Shown: one piece after another, positions 1 to 6,915 of the stretch
Layout of the letters: each line of letters begins with the position of its first letter
Position numbering within the stretch: position 1 is the first letter of the stretch
NCBI RefSeq assembly: GCF_022844445.1
Contig: NZ_JALHLS010000005.1
Location: forward strand, 177,709-241,708
DNA length: 64,000 bases
Reading direction: 5' to 3'
From: Hyphomonas sp.
GTDB taxonomy: Bacteria > Pseudomonadota > Alphaproteobacteria > Caulobacterales > Hyphomonadaceae
The notes under the pieces: model-generated
Databases searched by the model: none
What the model was told of the DNA's origin: nothing
The model's input: the letters and a program-made list of their open reading frames with translations, nothing else
Translations under genes and position numbers: made by a program

Positions 1-713
1 GCGCCGCGCACATCCGTGGCTGGGCTGTCGCCGATACACAGGATTCGCGTCGGGGGCGATTTCAGCTCCGAAAGCCGCGCAGCGGCCAGGGTATAAATCG
101 GCGCATAAGGCTTGCCGGGGTAGATTACCTGCCCGCCCAGATCCTCGTAGATGGCGGCGAGCGCACCGGCGCACCAGTAGAGCTTGCCGCCTACGCGGAC
201 TTGCTTGTCGGGGTTGGCGCAGAGCATCGGGATGCCCTTGGCGACCGCCCGGGCAAGCTCGGCGCGGTAGTCCTCTGGCTGATCGTTCACCTGATCGCGC
301 AGGCCGATGCACAAAAGAAGGTCAGCCCGGTCATCGTCGATAAAGGTGTGGCCGAGGCCTTCATAGAGGAACCGGTCATGTTCCCAGCCCTCGTCGCCGC
401 CCATCCGCCAGACCGTCATCTCCGGCCGGGCGGCGAGTTCGGCGCGGGTGGCATCGCCCGAGGAGACGCAGGTATCGAACACGGCGTGCGGTACGCCAAG
501 CGGCTCGAACAGGCGGATGACCTGCTTGTTGGGCACGGGCGCATTGGTGATCAGGCTCACCTGCCCGCCCTGCTGGCGGAATTTTACCAGCGCGTCGCAG
601 GCCTCGGTGAAGGCGGCGCGCCCGTTATGGATAACGCCCCACACATCGCAGAGGATGGTGTCATAGCGCGGCGCGAGGGCGGCAAGCCCGGCAGGAAACT
701 GGAGAGCGTTCAT
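1..713 (-). CDS. HAD-superfamily class IIA hydrolase (TIGR01459-like), 3' end outside the window
   Basis: The gene reads leftward and runs off the window edge, so only about the first 237 residues are present. HAD motif I reads CDVWGVIHNG near residue 22, the DxWGxxHxG form typical of class IIA phosphatases. Motif II is LITNAP, the conserved lysine lies in YPGKPY, and motif IV is GDSPATDV. These point to a cytoplasmic Mg-dependent phosphatase of the NagD/4-nitrophenylphosphatase type; the substrate cannot be told. The ATG at 711-713 gives the start MNALQFPAGL. The next leftward gene upstream is the lipoprotein ending at 747. Family confidence is high and the specific function is unknown. Confidence 0.88.
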   Translation of the reverse strand, partial: MNALQFPAGLAALAPRYDTILCDVWGVIHNGRAAFTEACDALVKFRQQGGQVSLITNAPVPNKQVIRLFEPLGVPHAVFDTCVSSGDATRAELAARPEMTVWRMGGDEGWEHDRFLYEGLGHTFIDDDRADLLLCIGLRDQVNDQPEDYRAELARAVAKGIPMLCANPDKQVRVGGKLYWCAGALAAIYEDLGGQVIYPGKPYAPIYTLAAARLSELKSPPTRILCIGDSPATDVRG

Positions 714-746
714 CGGGGCGGGAGGTAGGCCGGACAGACCAGAGGG

Positions 747-1304
747 TCAATCGCCAAGGCCGCAGGCCGAGGCCGGCAGCGGGTTGAGTACCCACTGTAC
801 CGCCGTCGGGACCGAGACCGACTGCGGCAGGAAGCAGCCGCGCAGGCGGTAGGTCGTGCCGACATCGTCCCCGGTGGCGCTCGCGGGATCATACTCGCAG
901 GTGAAGAGGTTAGCCGGGTGGTCGACCGGCGAGCCCATGCGGACATCGAGCAGCATGTGGTTGGAGCCGGTCGGCACGGCGAGAACACCCGCGTCCATGG
1001 GCCCGAAACCGCAATCTGTGATCGGCGTATAGAAGCCGTCCTCGCCCTGCACGGTCGGCGACAGAGGTGGGCGGAGCGTTACGTCCAGCCGGACGGGCAC
1101 AAGGTCGATCAGCGGATCAAGCAGCGCGGGCGGCAGGTCGCTTCCCGACTCCGGCAGCGAGCCGGTGATACCGATAAAGGCGAGGCGCGCTTCGGAAACC
1201 GTGGTGATCTCCGGAGGGGCAACCAGTTCGGTCGACTGAGGGGCGATCACGCAGGCGCCGATCAGCGACAGCAGGCCGACAGGAATCATTCCGGCAAGTT
1301 TCAT
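747..1304 (-). CDS. Putative exported lipoprotein of unknown function
   Basis: The 185-residue product starts MKLAGMIPVGLLSLIGACV, a short lysine-headed hydrophobic signal ending in a lipobox-like LIGAC, so it is probably lipidated in the envelope. I chose the ATG at 1302-1304 because GGAGGA lies about 9 bases upstream; a longer frame starts 27 bases earlier without such a site. The mature part contains several cysteines (TDCGFG, FTCEYD, RGCFLP, ASACGLGD) that could form disulfides. I recognise no domain. It is read in the same direction as the HAD gene, 33 bases away, and may be cotranscribed with it. Confidence 0.7.
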   Translation of the reverse strand: MKLAGMIPVGLLSLIGACVIAPQSTELVAPPEITTVSEARLAFIGITGSLPESGSDLPPALLDPLIDLVPVRLDVTLRPPLSPTVQGEDGFYTPITDCGFGPMDAGVLAVPTGSNHMLLDVRMGSPVDHPANLFTCEYDPASATGDDVGTTYRLRGCFLPQSVSVPTAVQWVLNPLPASACGLGD

Positions 1305-1373
1305 GGGACCGCTTCCTCCGCAGATCCGCACCAGAAGGCCCCTGAATTCCGGCTAAATCAAGCCGGAACCGGG

Positions 1374-2603
1374 TCAGCCGAACTTCGACAGACGATCAAT
1401 CAGTGCCTGAGGGGGGGCGGTGTCTTCCATCAGAGAGGCCTTGATAGGGCGCGGGGAGCCGAACACGTGACCCTGGCCATAGGGGATGTCGTACTCGAGA
1501 ATCTCGATGACGCTGGCTTCGTCCTCGATCTTCTCGGCCACCATCGTGATGCCGTAGCGCGACATGACAGCGGTAACTTCCTTGCCGTCGAGGCGGCGGT
1601 TGATGTTCGAGGACGGACGCTCGCCCTGCGGATCACGCAGCATGTCGATCAGCTGGCCGCTGTTCATCTTGATGAAGCGGACACCGGCAGCCTGGAGGCG
1701 TGACAGGTCGAAGTTCAGGCTGGTCGCATGGTCGAGCGAGAAGCGGAAGCCGAGCGCGGCGAGCTTTTCCATGTTGGCGCGGATCACCGGCGAGCGGTTC
1801 TCGAATTTGTCGGCGCGCAGTTCGAAGATCACCGAACCGGAGAGGTCGCGGTTCTCGGTCATGAATTCGAGGAAGAGCGGAAACAGACCGGGATCTTCGA
1901 GCGATGCTGCCGCGATGTTGCAGAACACACCGACGCGGCGGTCGCGCTCGGCAAGCTTCCGCACGATCTGCACGCAGCGGAAAAGGGTCAGGTTGTCGAT
2001 GATACCCATCAGGTTCGCGCGGCGGCCGGCATCGAGGAAATCGGCTGGCGGGATCAGCGAGCCGTCTGCCCGGCGCAGGCGCGTCAGGCCTTCATAGAAA
2101 GAAACGCGGCGATGCGGCAGCGAGACGATCGGCTGGAGATGAAGGTCGACGCGGCCGTCCTTGAGAGCGGCGCGCACATCGCGAAGGACCGAGTCTTCGA
2201 TCGGGGTGACGCGCTGCTGGACTGAGGTTTCGGTCAGCTTGCGCTCGAAACTGACGGTCAGCCGCTCGATCAGCGTCTGCAGCTGTTTCATTTCCTTGGC
2301 GAGGTTCTCGCGCTGCTCGCCCATCTCGTGCTTGAGCGTTTCCTCGACGACATCAGTGCGTGCCTCGATCACCTTCACGGTGCGGCCCACGGCGGTGAGG
2401 TCCTTCTCGATGCGCTCGATCCGCTCGTCGAATTTCTTGGTTGCCGAACCCGCCCGGGCAAGCACGTGGATCTGGCCGAGAACGGCAGACGTGATGGCAC
2501 CGCCGGCAATGGCCAGGGGGAGTCCCACGGTGGTGAAGGTGAAGATGCCGTAGCCTACGCCTGCGCCGGCGGCGAGGTATAGAAGGAACAAGACGAACGT
2601 CAT
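1374..2603 (-). CDS. tipF: TipF-like membrane-anchored degenerate EAL-domain protein (flagellum/polarity)
   Basis: The 409-residue product starts MTFVLFLLYLAAGAGVGYG. It has two hydrophobic N-terminal segments (about 1-20 and 25-45), a coiled-coil stretch (about 60-140) and a C-terminal EAL-like domain (about 150-390). The signature Glu-Ala-Leu is replaced by YEGLTRL, but VFCNIAAASL, FELRADKF, MVAEKIED and the C-terminal FGSPRPIK block are recognisable. This order matches Caulobacter TipF, a c-di-GMP-binding factor needed for polar flagellum assembly (established for that family). Enzymatic phosphodiesterase activity looks unlikely. The start at 2601-2603 removes a 55-codon extension of poor composition; a CtrA-type box lies about 190 bases upstream of it. 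Confidence 0.75.
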   Translation of the reverse strand: MTFVLFLLYLAAGAGVGYGIFTFTTVGLPLAIAGGAITSAVLGQIHVLARAGSATKKFDERIERIEKDLTAVGRTVKVIEARTDVVEETLKHEMGEQRENLAKEMKQLQTLIERLTVSFERKLTETSVQQRVTPIEDSVLRDVRAALKDGRVDLHLQPIVSLPHRRVSFYEGLTRLRRADGSLIPPADFLDAGRRANLMGIIDNLTLFRCVQIVRKLAERDRRVGVFCNIAAASLEDPGLFPLFLEFMTENRDLSGSVIFELRADKFENRSPVIRANMEKLAALGFRFSLDHATSLNFDLSRLQAAGVRFIKMNSGQLIDMLRDPQGERPSSNINRRLDGKEVTAVMSRYGITMVAEKIEDEASVIEILEYDIPYGQGHVFGSPRPIKASLMEDTAPPQALIDRLSKFG

Positions 2604-2790
2604 CAGACCAGCACCCGGAAATAACCCATCAATCTTAACAATAAGGCAGAATTGGTTAACGAATTGCTCGGAATTGGCTTGATTTGCCCCGTCGGGCAAC
2701 CCGGGCCCGAACCGTTGCCCGAACGCAACACGCCGCGATTTCCTGAGCCGGAACGGCAGATCCGGCATGGACCATTGCAGGGCGAGGCGA

Positions 2791-2805
2791 TTAACAAATG
2801 CTTAA
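2791..2805. promoter_or_regulatory. CtrA-type binding box upstream of tipF
   Basis: The sequence is TTAA, seven bases (CAAATGC), TTAA, an exact match to the full CtrA consensus TTAA-N7-TTAA known from Caulobacter and relatives. It lies about 188 bases upstream of the chosen tipF start and would place a flagellar/polarity gene under cell-cycle control. The match is read directly; binding is inference. Confidence 0.6.
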
Positions 2806-2870
2806 GCCTCATACGGCGCGCCGGTCCGCGGCCATTATTGGCCGGAGCGGGGGCGTCTCGGGGGAGACAC

Positions 2871-2896
2871 GGGCCCTGTCCGCAAGGACGGGGCCC
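2871..2896 (-). terminator. Stem-loop downstream of the FAH-family gene
   Basis: GGGCCCTGTCC (2871-2881) and GGACGGGGCCC (2886-2896) pair over 11 base pairs (one T-G) around a GCAA loop. It begins 24 bases past the leftward FAH gene's stop. No U-run follows on either strand, so it may be a 3'-end stabiliser or pause site rather than a full intrinsic terminator. Confidence 0.45.
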
Positions 2897-2919
2897 TGTC
2901 CTTACACCCTGATCTGCGC

Positions 2920-3753
2920 CTAGCCGATCCGCATCGTGTCCGGTTCCTCCACAACTTTATTCTCGATATGTCCGAGGCCATCGATCTCGATGCGCACCCT
3001 GTCGCCCGCTTTCAACCATTTCGGCGGATCAAACCCTGCGCCGACCCCGGCTGGCGTGCCGGTATAGATCACATCGCCCGGCTCCAGTGTGAAGGCAGCC
3101 GTCAAGTGTTCGATCTGGGCGGCGATGTCGTGGATCATGTCGCTTGGCCGCCCGGTCTGGCGCAGCTCGCCATTGACGAATGTGCGGATCTCCGCGCCGG
3201 AGATGTCGCCCGCCTCGTCCGGGGTCACCAGCGCGGGGCCGAACACGGCATGGGTGTCGAAGCCCTTGCCCATGATCATCGTCTGGCTCGCCTTCTGCCA
3301 GTCGCGCACCGAATAGTCGCCGCCGACGCAATAGCCCGCGACGATCTCCATCGCCCGCGCGCGCGGCACATGTCGACCGGCCTTGCCGATGACCACGACG
3401 AGTTCGCCTTCATAGTCGAGCTGCGAGGACACCTTTGGCAGGTGCACGTCATCATATGGGCCGTTCGTGGCCGTCGCCTGCTTGTTGAACCATTTCTGGA
3501 CTTCGGGCTTCGCGGTGTTGACGAAGCTGACACTCTCCGCCGCATGGGCCGCATAGTTGACGCCGATGCCGAGAATCTTTCCGGGCCGCGCGACCGGCGC
3601 GAGCAACCGCACCGACGCGAGCGGCAGCGCATCGCCCAACGTTTTTCCGGCCAAAGCCTCCCCGAGTGTCGCCCCGGCGACACGCAGCACGCGGTCACCT
3701 TCGAGACGGCCATATGCAGCCTCACCGGCGAGTTCGAACCTGACCAGACGCAT
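2920..3753 (-). CDS. Fumarylacetoacetate hydrolase (FAH) family protein
   Basis: The 277-residue product starts MRLVRFELAGEAAYGRLEG. It has an N-terminal lid-like region and a C-terminal FAH catalytic domain. The hallmarks are GIGVNYAAHAAES, the acidic metal-binding stretch QLDYEGELVVVIGK, GGDYSVRDWQ, and the GDVIYTGTPAGVGAGFDPP block. The family includes acylpyruvases, 2-hydroxyhepta-2,4-diene-1,7-dioate isomerases and oxaloacetate decarboxylases, all cleaving or isomerising beta-keto acids with a divalent metal; motifs alone do not separate these. It diverges from the DUF262 gene across a 112-base gap containing an inverted repeat. Confidence 0.9.
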   Translation of the reverse strand: MRLVRFELAGEAAYGRLEGDRVLRVAGATLGEALAGKTLGDALPLASVRLLAPVARPGKILGIGVNYAAHAAESVSFVNTAKPEVQKWFNKQATATNGPYDDVHLPKVSSQLDYEGELVVVIGKAGRHVPRARAMEIVAGYCVGGDYSVRDWQKASQTMIMGKGFDTHAVFGPALVTPDEAGDISGAEIRTFVNGELRQTGRPSDMIHDIAAQIEHLTAAFTLEPGDVIYTGTPAGVGAGFDPPKWLKAGDRVRIEIDGLGHIENKVVEEPDTMRIG

Positions 3754-3797
3754 GGCGTTACTCTCCTGTCACACTCTATCGTCAATTGCATTGCGAA

Positions 3798-3821
3798 GCG
3801 TTCATGTCTCGTTGTGAACGC
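3798..3821. promoter_or_regulatory. Inverted repeat (operator-like) between the FAH and DUF262 genes
   Basis: GCGTTCA (3798-3804) and TGAACGC (3815-3821) form a perfect 7-10-7 inverted repeat in the divergent promoter region, 44 bases before the DUF262/DUF1524 start. The left part also reads GTTC-N7-GTTG (3800-3814), one base short of the alphaproteobacterial LexA consensus. No regulator gene is adjacent. Confidence 0.4.
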
Positions 3822-3865
3822 GTTTGGCAAGGGCTAGGGGAGAGGGCTTGTAAAGGGGTAGACGC

Positions 3866-5521
3866 ATGCATCTCGGCGTTCGCGCGCAGGAAAGCTCGTT
3901 GAGCGACGTGTTTGCGCCCGGCGAGCGCCTGCGCATGCCGCCTTACCAGCGCAGCTATTCCTGGGGTGAGCCGGAGGCGCTTGAGCTGCTCGGCGACCTG
4001 CAGGAAGCCACCGATGCGCAGATTCCGCACTTCATCGGCGCGGTCGTTTTCGTGCATGGCGAGGAGCCAGGTGTACTGGAAATCGTTGACGGGCAGCAGC
4101 GCCTGACGACGCTGACCATCCTGCTCTGCGTGCTGCGCGATCTCGAGCCTGACAAGGACCGCGCCCGCAGGCTGCACACCCTGATTGCCGACGAGGCGCG
4201 GCCGATCCTCGGCGAAGGCGCCAACTGGCGCATCGCGCTGAACTACCAGGACGGCGCTTTCTTCCGCGACACGGTCCAGCGCCCGGGTGCGACACTGGTG
4301 CTGGACGCCGATCCAGGCGAGAGCGAAAGCCAGGCACGCATGGTGGCCAATGCGGCTGTGTTCCACAAGGAACTGGGCCTGATGACGCCGGAGCAACGCC
4401 GGGCGCTGGCCGAGATTGCCATGAAGGGCTGCGCCCTTGTGCGGGTCGTCGTGGACAACAAGGATCAAGGTTTCAAGGTTTTCCGTGTACTGAACACACG
4501 CGGTAAGGAGCCGGGCGCGCACGACATTATCAAGACCGAACTGTTCCAGCGGGCACGGTTCACGTCCGCCGAGGCGGCTCGTTATGCCGAGCGCTGGGCC
4601 GAGCATGAGGCCACGCTGGGTGGCACCGCGTTCGACGACCTGCTGCGTCAGATTCGCACGATCTTCGACCGCGGCACCAAAGGCGACATTGTCGCTGCAT
4701 TCCAGAAGGGTGCGCTTGCCAAGTTTGATTCACGCAAGTTCCTCGACGAAATGCTTCCAGCCTATGTGCGCGCCTACCGCCAGATCGAGACCGCGCAGCT
4801 TGATGAAACGCCGCGCTCCGAGGCCATCGCCAACTGCCTGCATCAGATGCGGGCACTGGAGCAGCAGAACTGGCGTGCCCCTGCCCTGCACTTCCTCGCC
4901 GAACGCGGGGTGGAAGATGCCTCGGCTCCGGAATTCTTCCAGAACCTTGAACGCCTCGCCTATGTGATGCAGCTTCTGGTACACGACCGCGACCAGCGCA
5001 GCCGCCGCTTTGCGCGCGTGACTGAGGCGGTGCGCAATGACCGCGTGCTGCTGTCGAAGACCGGACCATTTGCGATTTCCCGCGATGAAGCGAAGAAGAC
5101 GCGCGAGCGCCTGATCGGCCGCTTCGCCACCTTCGGCCAACGCCGCGCAATTGCGCTGCGCCTGTGCGCCGCGCTTGCGGGCGGAAGCACCATTCCGCCG
5201 GAATCCGACGCTACAGTAGAGCACGTCCTGCCCCGGACGATCCCTGATGACAGCCACTGGATGTTCACCTGGCCGGATGCCGGGCGGCGGCGCGAACAAT
5301 GCGACACGATCGGAAATTTTGTGCTGCTGACCACCAAGGTGAACCAGAAGGCCGACCGGCTGGACTACCGGGCCAAGAAGGAAATCTACTTCAATGGCGG
5401 CGGCGGGCAGGAATTCGCCCTGACGCGCGACCTGATGGAGCAGGACGCGTGGACGCCTGAAATAGTCCGCAAGCGGACGGAAAAGCTCGCCGGAATCCTT
5501 GCGGACGCCTGGGGCCTCTAG
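3866..5521 (+). CDS. DUF262/DUF1524 (GmrSD-like) putative nuclease in one polypeptide
   Basis: The 551-residue protein starts MHLGVRAQESSLSDVFAPGE. The N-terminal DUF262 domain has PPYQRSYSW (about residue 26) and the ParB/sulfiredoxin-like motif IVDGQQRLTTLTIL (about 72-85). The C-terminal DUF1524 domain is HNH-like: VEHVLP near residue 450, then GNFVLLTTKVNQKADRL near 482. This architecture is that of GmrSD-type modification-dependent restriction enzymes and related phage-defence proteins, where DUF262 uses NTP and DUF1524 cuts DNA (family knowledge). A defence role here is inferred; many standalone members are untested. Its end overlaps the convergent PepSY gene by 4 bases, and no methyltransferase lies nearby. 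Confidence 0.85.
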   Translation: MHLGVRAQESSLSDVFAPGERLRMPPYQRSYSWGEPEALELLGDLQEATDAQIPHFIGAVVFVHGEEPGVLEIVDGQQRLTTLTILLCVLRDLEPDKDRARRLHTLIADEARPILGEGANWRIALNYQDGAFFRDTVQRPGATLVLDADPGESESQARMVANAAVFHKELGLMTPEQRRALAEIAMKGCALVRVVVDNKDQGFKVFRVLNTRGKEPGAHDIIKTELFQRARFTSAEAARYAERWAEHEATLGGTAFDDLLRQIRTIFDRGTKGDIVAAFQKGALAKFDSRKFLDEMLPAYVRAYRQIETAQLDETPRSEAIANCLHQMRALEQQNWRAPALHFLAERGVEDASAPEFFQNLERLAYVMQLLVHDRDQRSRRFARVTEAVRNDRVLLSKTGPFAISRDEAKKTRERLIGRFATFGQRRAIALRLCAALAGGSTIPPESDATVEHVLPRTIPDDSHWMFTWPDAGRRREQCDTIGNFVLLTTKVNQKADRLDYRAKKEIYFNGGGGQEFALTRDLMEQDAWTPEIVRKRTEKLAGILADAWGL

Positions 5522-6912
5522 GACCTCTTGCCGCCAAGGCGCCGGGCCGCCGAGATCAGAAGGTCTATCGTCAGCGCCGCCAGCAGCGTGAGGCCCGCCA
5601 TCGGCAAGAATACGCCCAGCACAATGATCAGCGTGACCACCCCCAAAGCGAGGCGCTTGTCGCCCGGCATCGGCGGCGTACCGAGACGGCCTTTCGGCCG
5701 GCGGCGCCACCACATAATACCCCCAGTGGCACTGAGCAGGATCACACCGAGCGCGGCAATCACGCCGACCACCTGATTCAGCCAGCCGAACAGCGCGCCT
5801 TCGTGGAAAGCGACACCGAGCGCCATGAACCGGTCAACGGGATTGTGGTCGGTGAATTCGATGCGCATGATCTCGGCGCCAGTCCAGCGGTCATGGTGGA
5901 CGGTAATCCTGTCCGGACGTGAGGGCGCCATGGAGCGGACGGTCCATACACCATTCTCCCCGCGCGGAGGCTGCACCTCGACCGGAGACGCGTAGCGCTC
6001 CGGCGCGGCGATGCGCAGCACCTCTTCAAGCGAAAGCGGGTTCAGGCCCGTGCTGCCGGCCCCAGCCGACTGCACGCCGACCTCAGCTGCGCCCTTCCCC
6101 TGATCCCAGAGTTCGGAACCGGTTCCATGATCCATGCCAGCATGCATGGAATGATCCGTATTCGGCGGGCCGGATTCCAGGGTGACGAACCATTCCTGGC
6201 CCGGTGCCTTCAGCCCTGCGAGCGTCTTCACCTTGTTGAACCCGTCGCCCCAGACCTGCGTCCATGGAAGACCGAAGAACAGGATGACCAGAATGACGCC
6301 GCCGATCCAGGCGCCGCCCATGCCGTGAACCTTGCGCCAGGTCTCGCGCTTGCCTGGGCCCTCGCCGAACCTGGGCAGGAAGACGCGCCAGAAAGGCATG
6401 TTGCGCGGCCACCAGAGATAAACCCCTGTGATGATGAGTATGATCATCCAGCTCGCCATAATCTCGACGACCAGCGAACCCCGGTCTCCGCCAAGCAGCG
6501 TGCCGTGGATTCGTTTGACCAAATTCATGAACCGGTCCGGCGTGGCAACGCTGTGCAAAACGTCGCCGGTGGAGCGGTCGATCCAGAGCGTGCGCGGCCC
6601 AGCCTCGCCCTTGAGGTCCAGTTCAACCGTCGGGTCATCCGGCCGGGAGGGGATGTAATACTTGCCGAGGCTGGCGCCCGGATAGGCGGCAAGGCCGGCG
6701 CTCAGCAGCGCATCCGCCGGCAGGGTTTCCCCGGCCAGCGGCGCGGCGCGGGCATTGATCCGCGCTTCGACAGCCGCGTCGAATTGCGGTTTGAACAGGT
6801 AGATTGATCCCGTCACCGCCAGAATGATGGCGAAGGGGATCACCATCAGCCCGGCGAAGAAGTGCCAGCGCCAGACGCGGTGCTGGAGCGTTGTGCGAAC
6901 GGCGCTGGCCAT
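5518..6912 (-). CDS. PepSY-associated transmembrane protein, metal-uptake partner
   Basis: The 464-residue product starts MASAVRTTLQHRVWRWHFFAG with a first membrane segment (about 20-45). Further segments lie near 150-170, 205-225, 375-400 and 425-455, the pattern of PepSY_TM proteins that sit in the inner membrane beside TonB-dependent uptake systems. A His/Met-rich periplasmic stretch, DHSMHAGMDHG (about residues 252-262), could bind copper or another soft metal. The gene begins 3 bases after the TonB receptor's stop, so the two are surely cotranscribed. The family is often linked to siderophore-iron reduction; the metal here is not proven. Confidence 0.87.
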   Translation of the reverse strand: MASAVRTTLQHRVWRWHFFAGLMVIPFAIILAVTGSIYLFKPQFDAAVEARINARAAPLAGETLPADALLSAGLAAYPGASLGKYYIPSRPDDPTVELDLKGEAGPRTLWIDRSTGDVLHSVATPDRFMNLVKRIHGTLLGGDRGSLVVEIMASWMIILIITGVYLWWPRNMPFWRVFLPRFGEGPGKRETWRKVHGMGGAWIGGVILVILFFGLPWTQVWGDGFNKVKTLAGLKAPGQEWFVTLESGPPNTDHSMHAGMDHGTGSELWDQGKGAAEVGVQSAGAGSTGLNPLSLEEVLRIAAPERYASPVEVQPPRGENGVWTVRSMAPSRPDRITVHHDRWTGAEIMRIEFTDHNPVDRFMALGVAFHEGALFGWLNQVVGVIAALGVILLSATGGIMWWRRRPKGRLGTPPMPGDKRLALGVVTLIIVLGVFLPMAGLTLLAALTIDLLISAARRLGGKRS

Positions 6913-6915
6913 GGC

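Larger units (their letters stand above)
2604..2919. other. Intergenic region: tipF leader/promoter and the 3' end of the FAH gene
   Basis: No convincing gene lies in this 316-base stretch. It holds a CtrA-type box at 2791-2805, two more TTAA half-sites at 2635-2638 and 2656-2659 with unsuitable spacing, and a GNRA-loop hairpin at 2871-2896 just past the end of the FAH gene. An open frame extends tipF upstream to 2768, but it lacks a good ribosome binding site. Confidence 0.6.

Noticed and set aside
2631..2660. Second CtrA site from the two TTAA half-sites at 2635 and 2656.
   Set aside because: They are separated by 17 bases, not 7, so they do not form the consensus.
2604..2768. Upstream extension of tipF by 55 codons.
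   Set aside because: The added residues are compositionally poor, the family begins near the hydrophobic segment at 2603, and the CtrA box would then sit only 23 bases upstream of the start.
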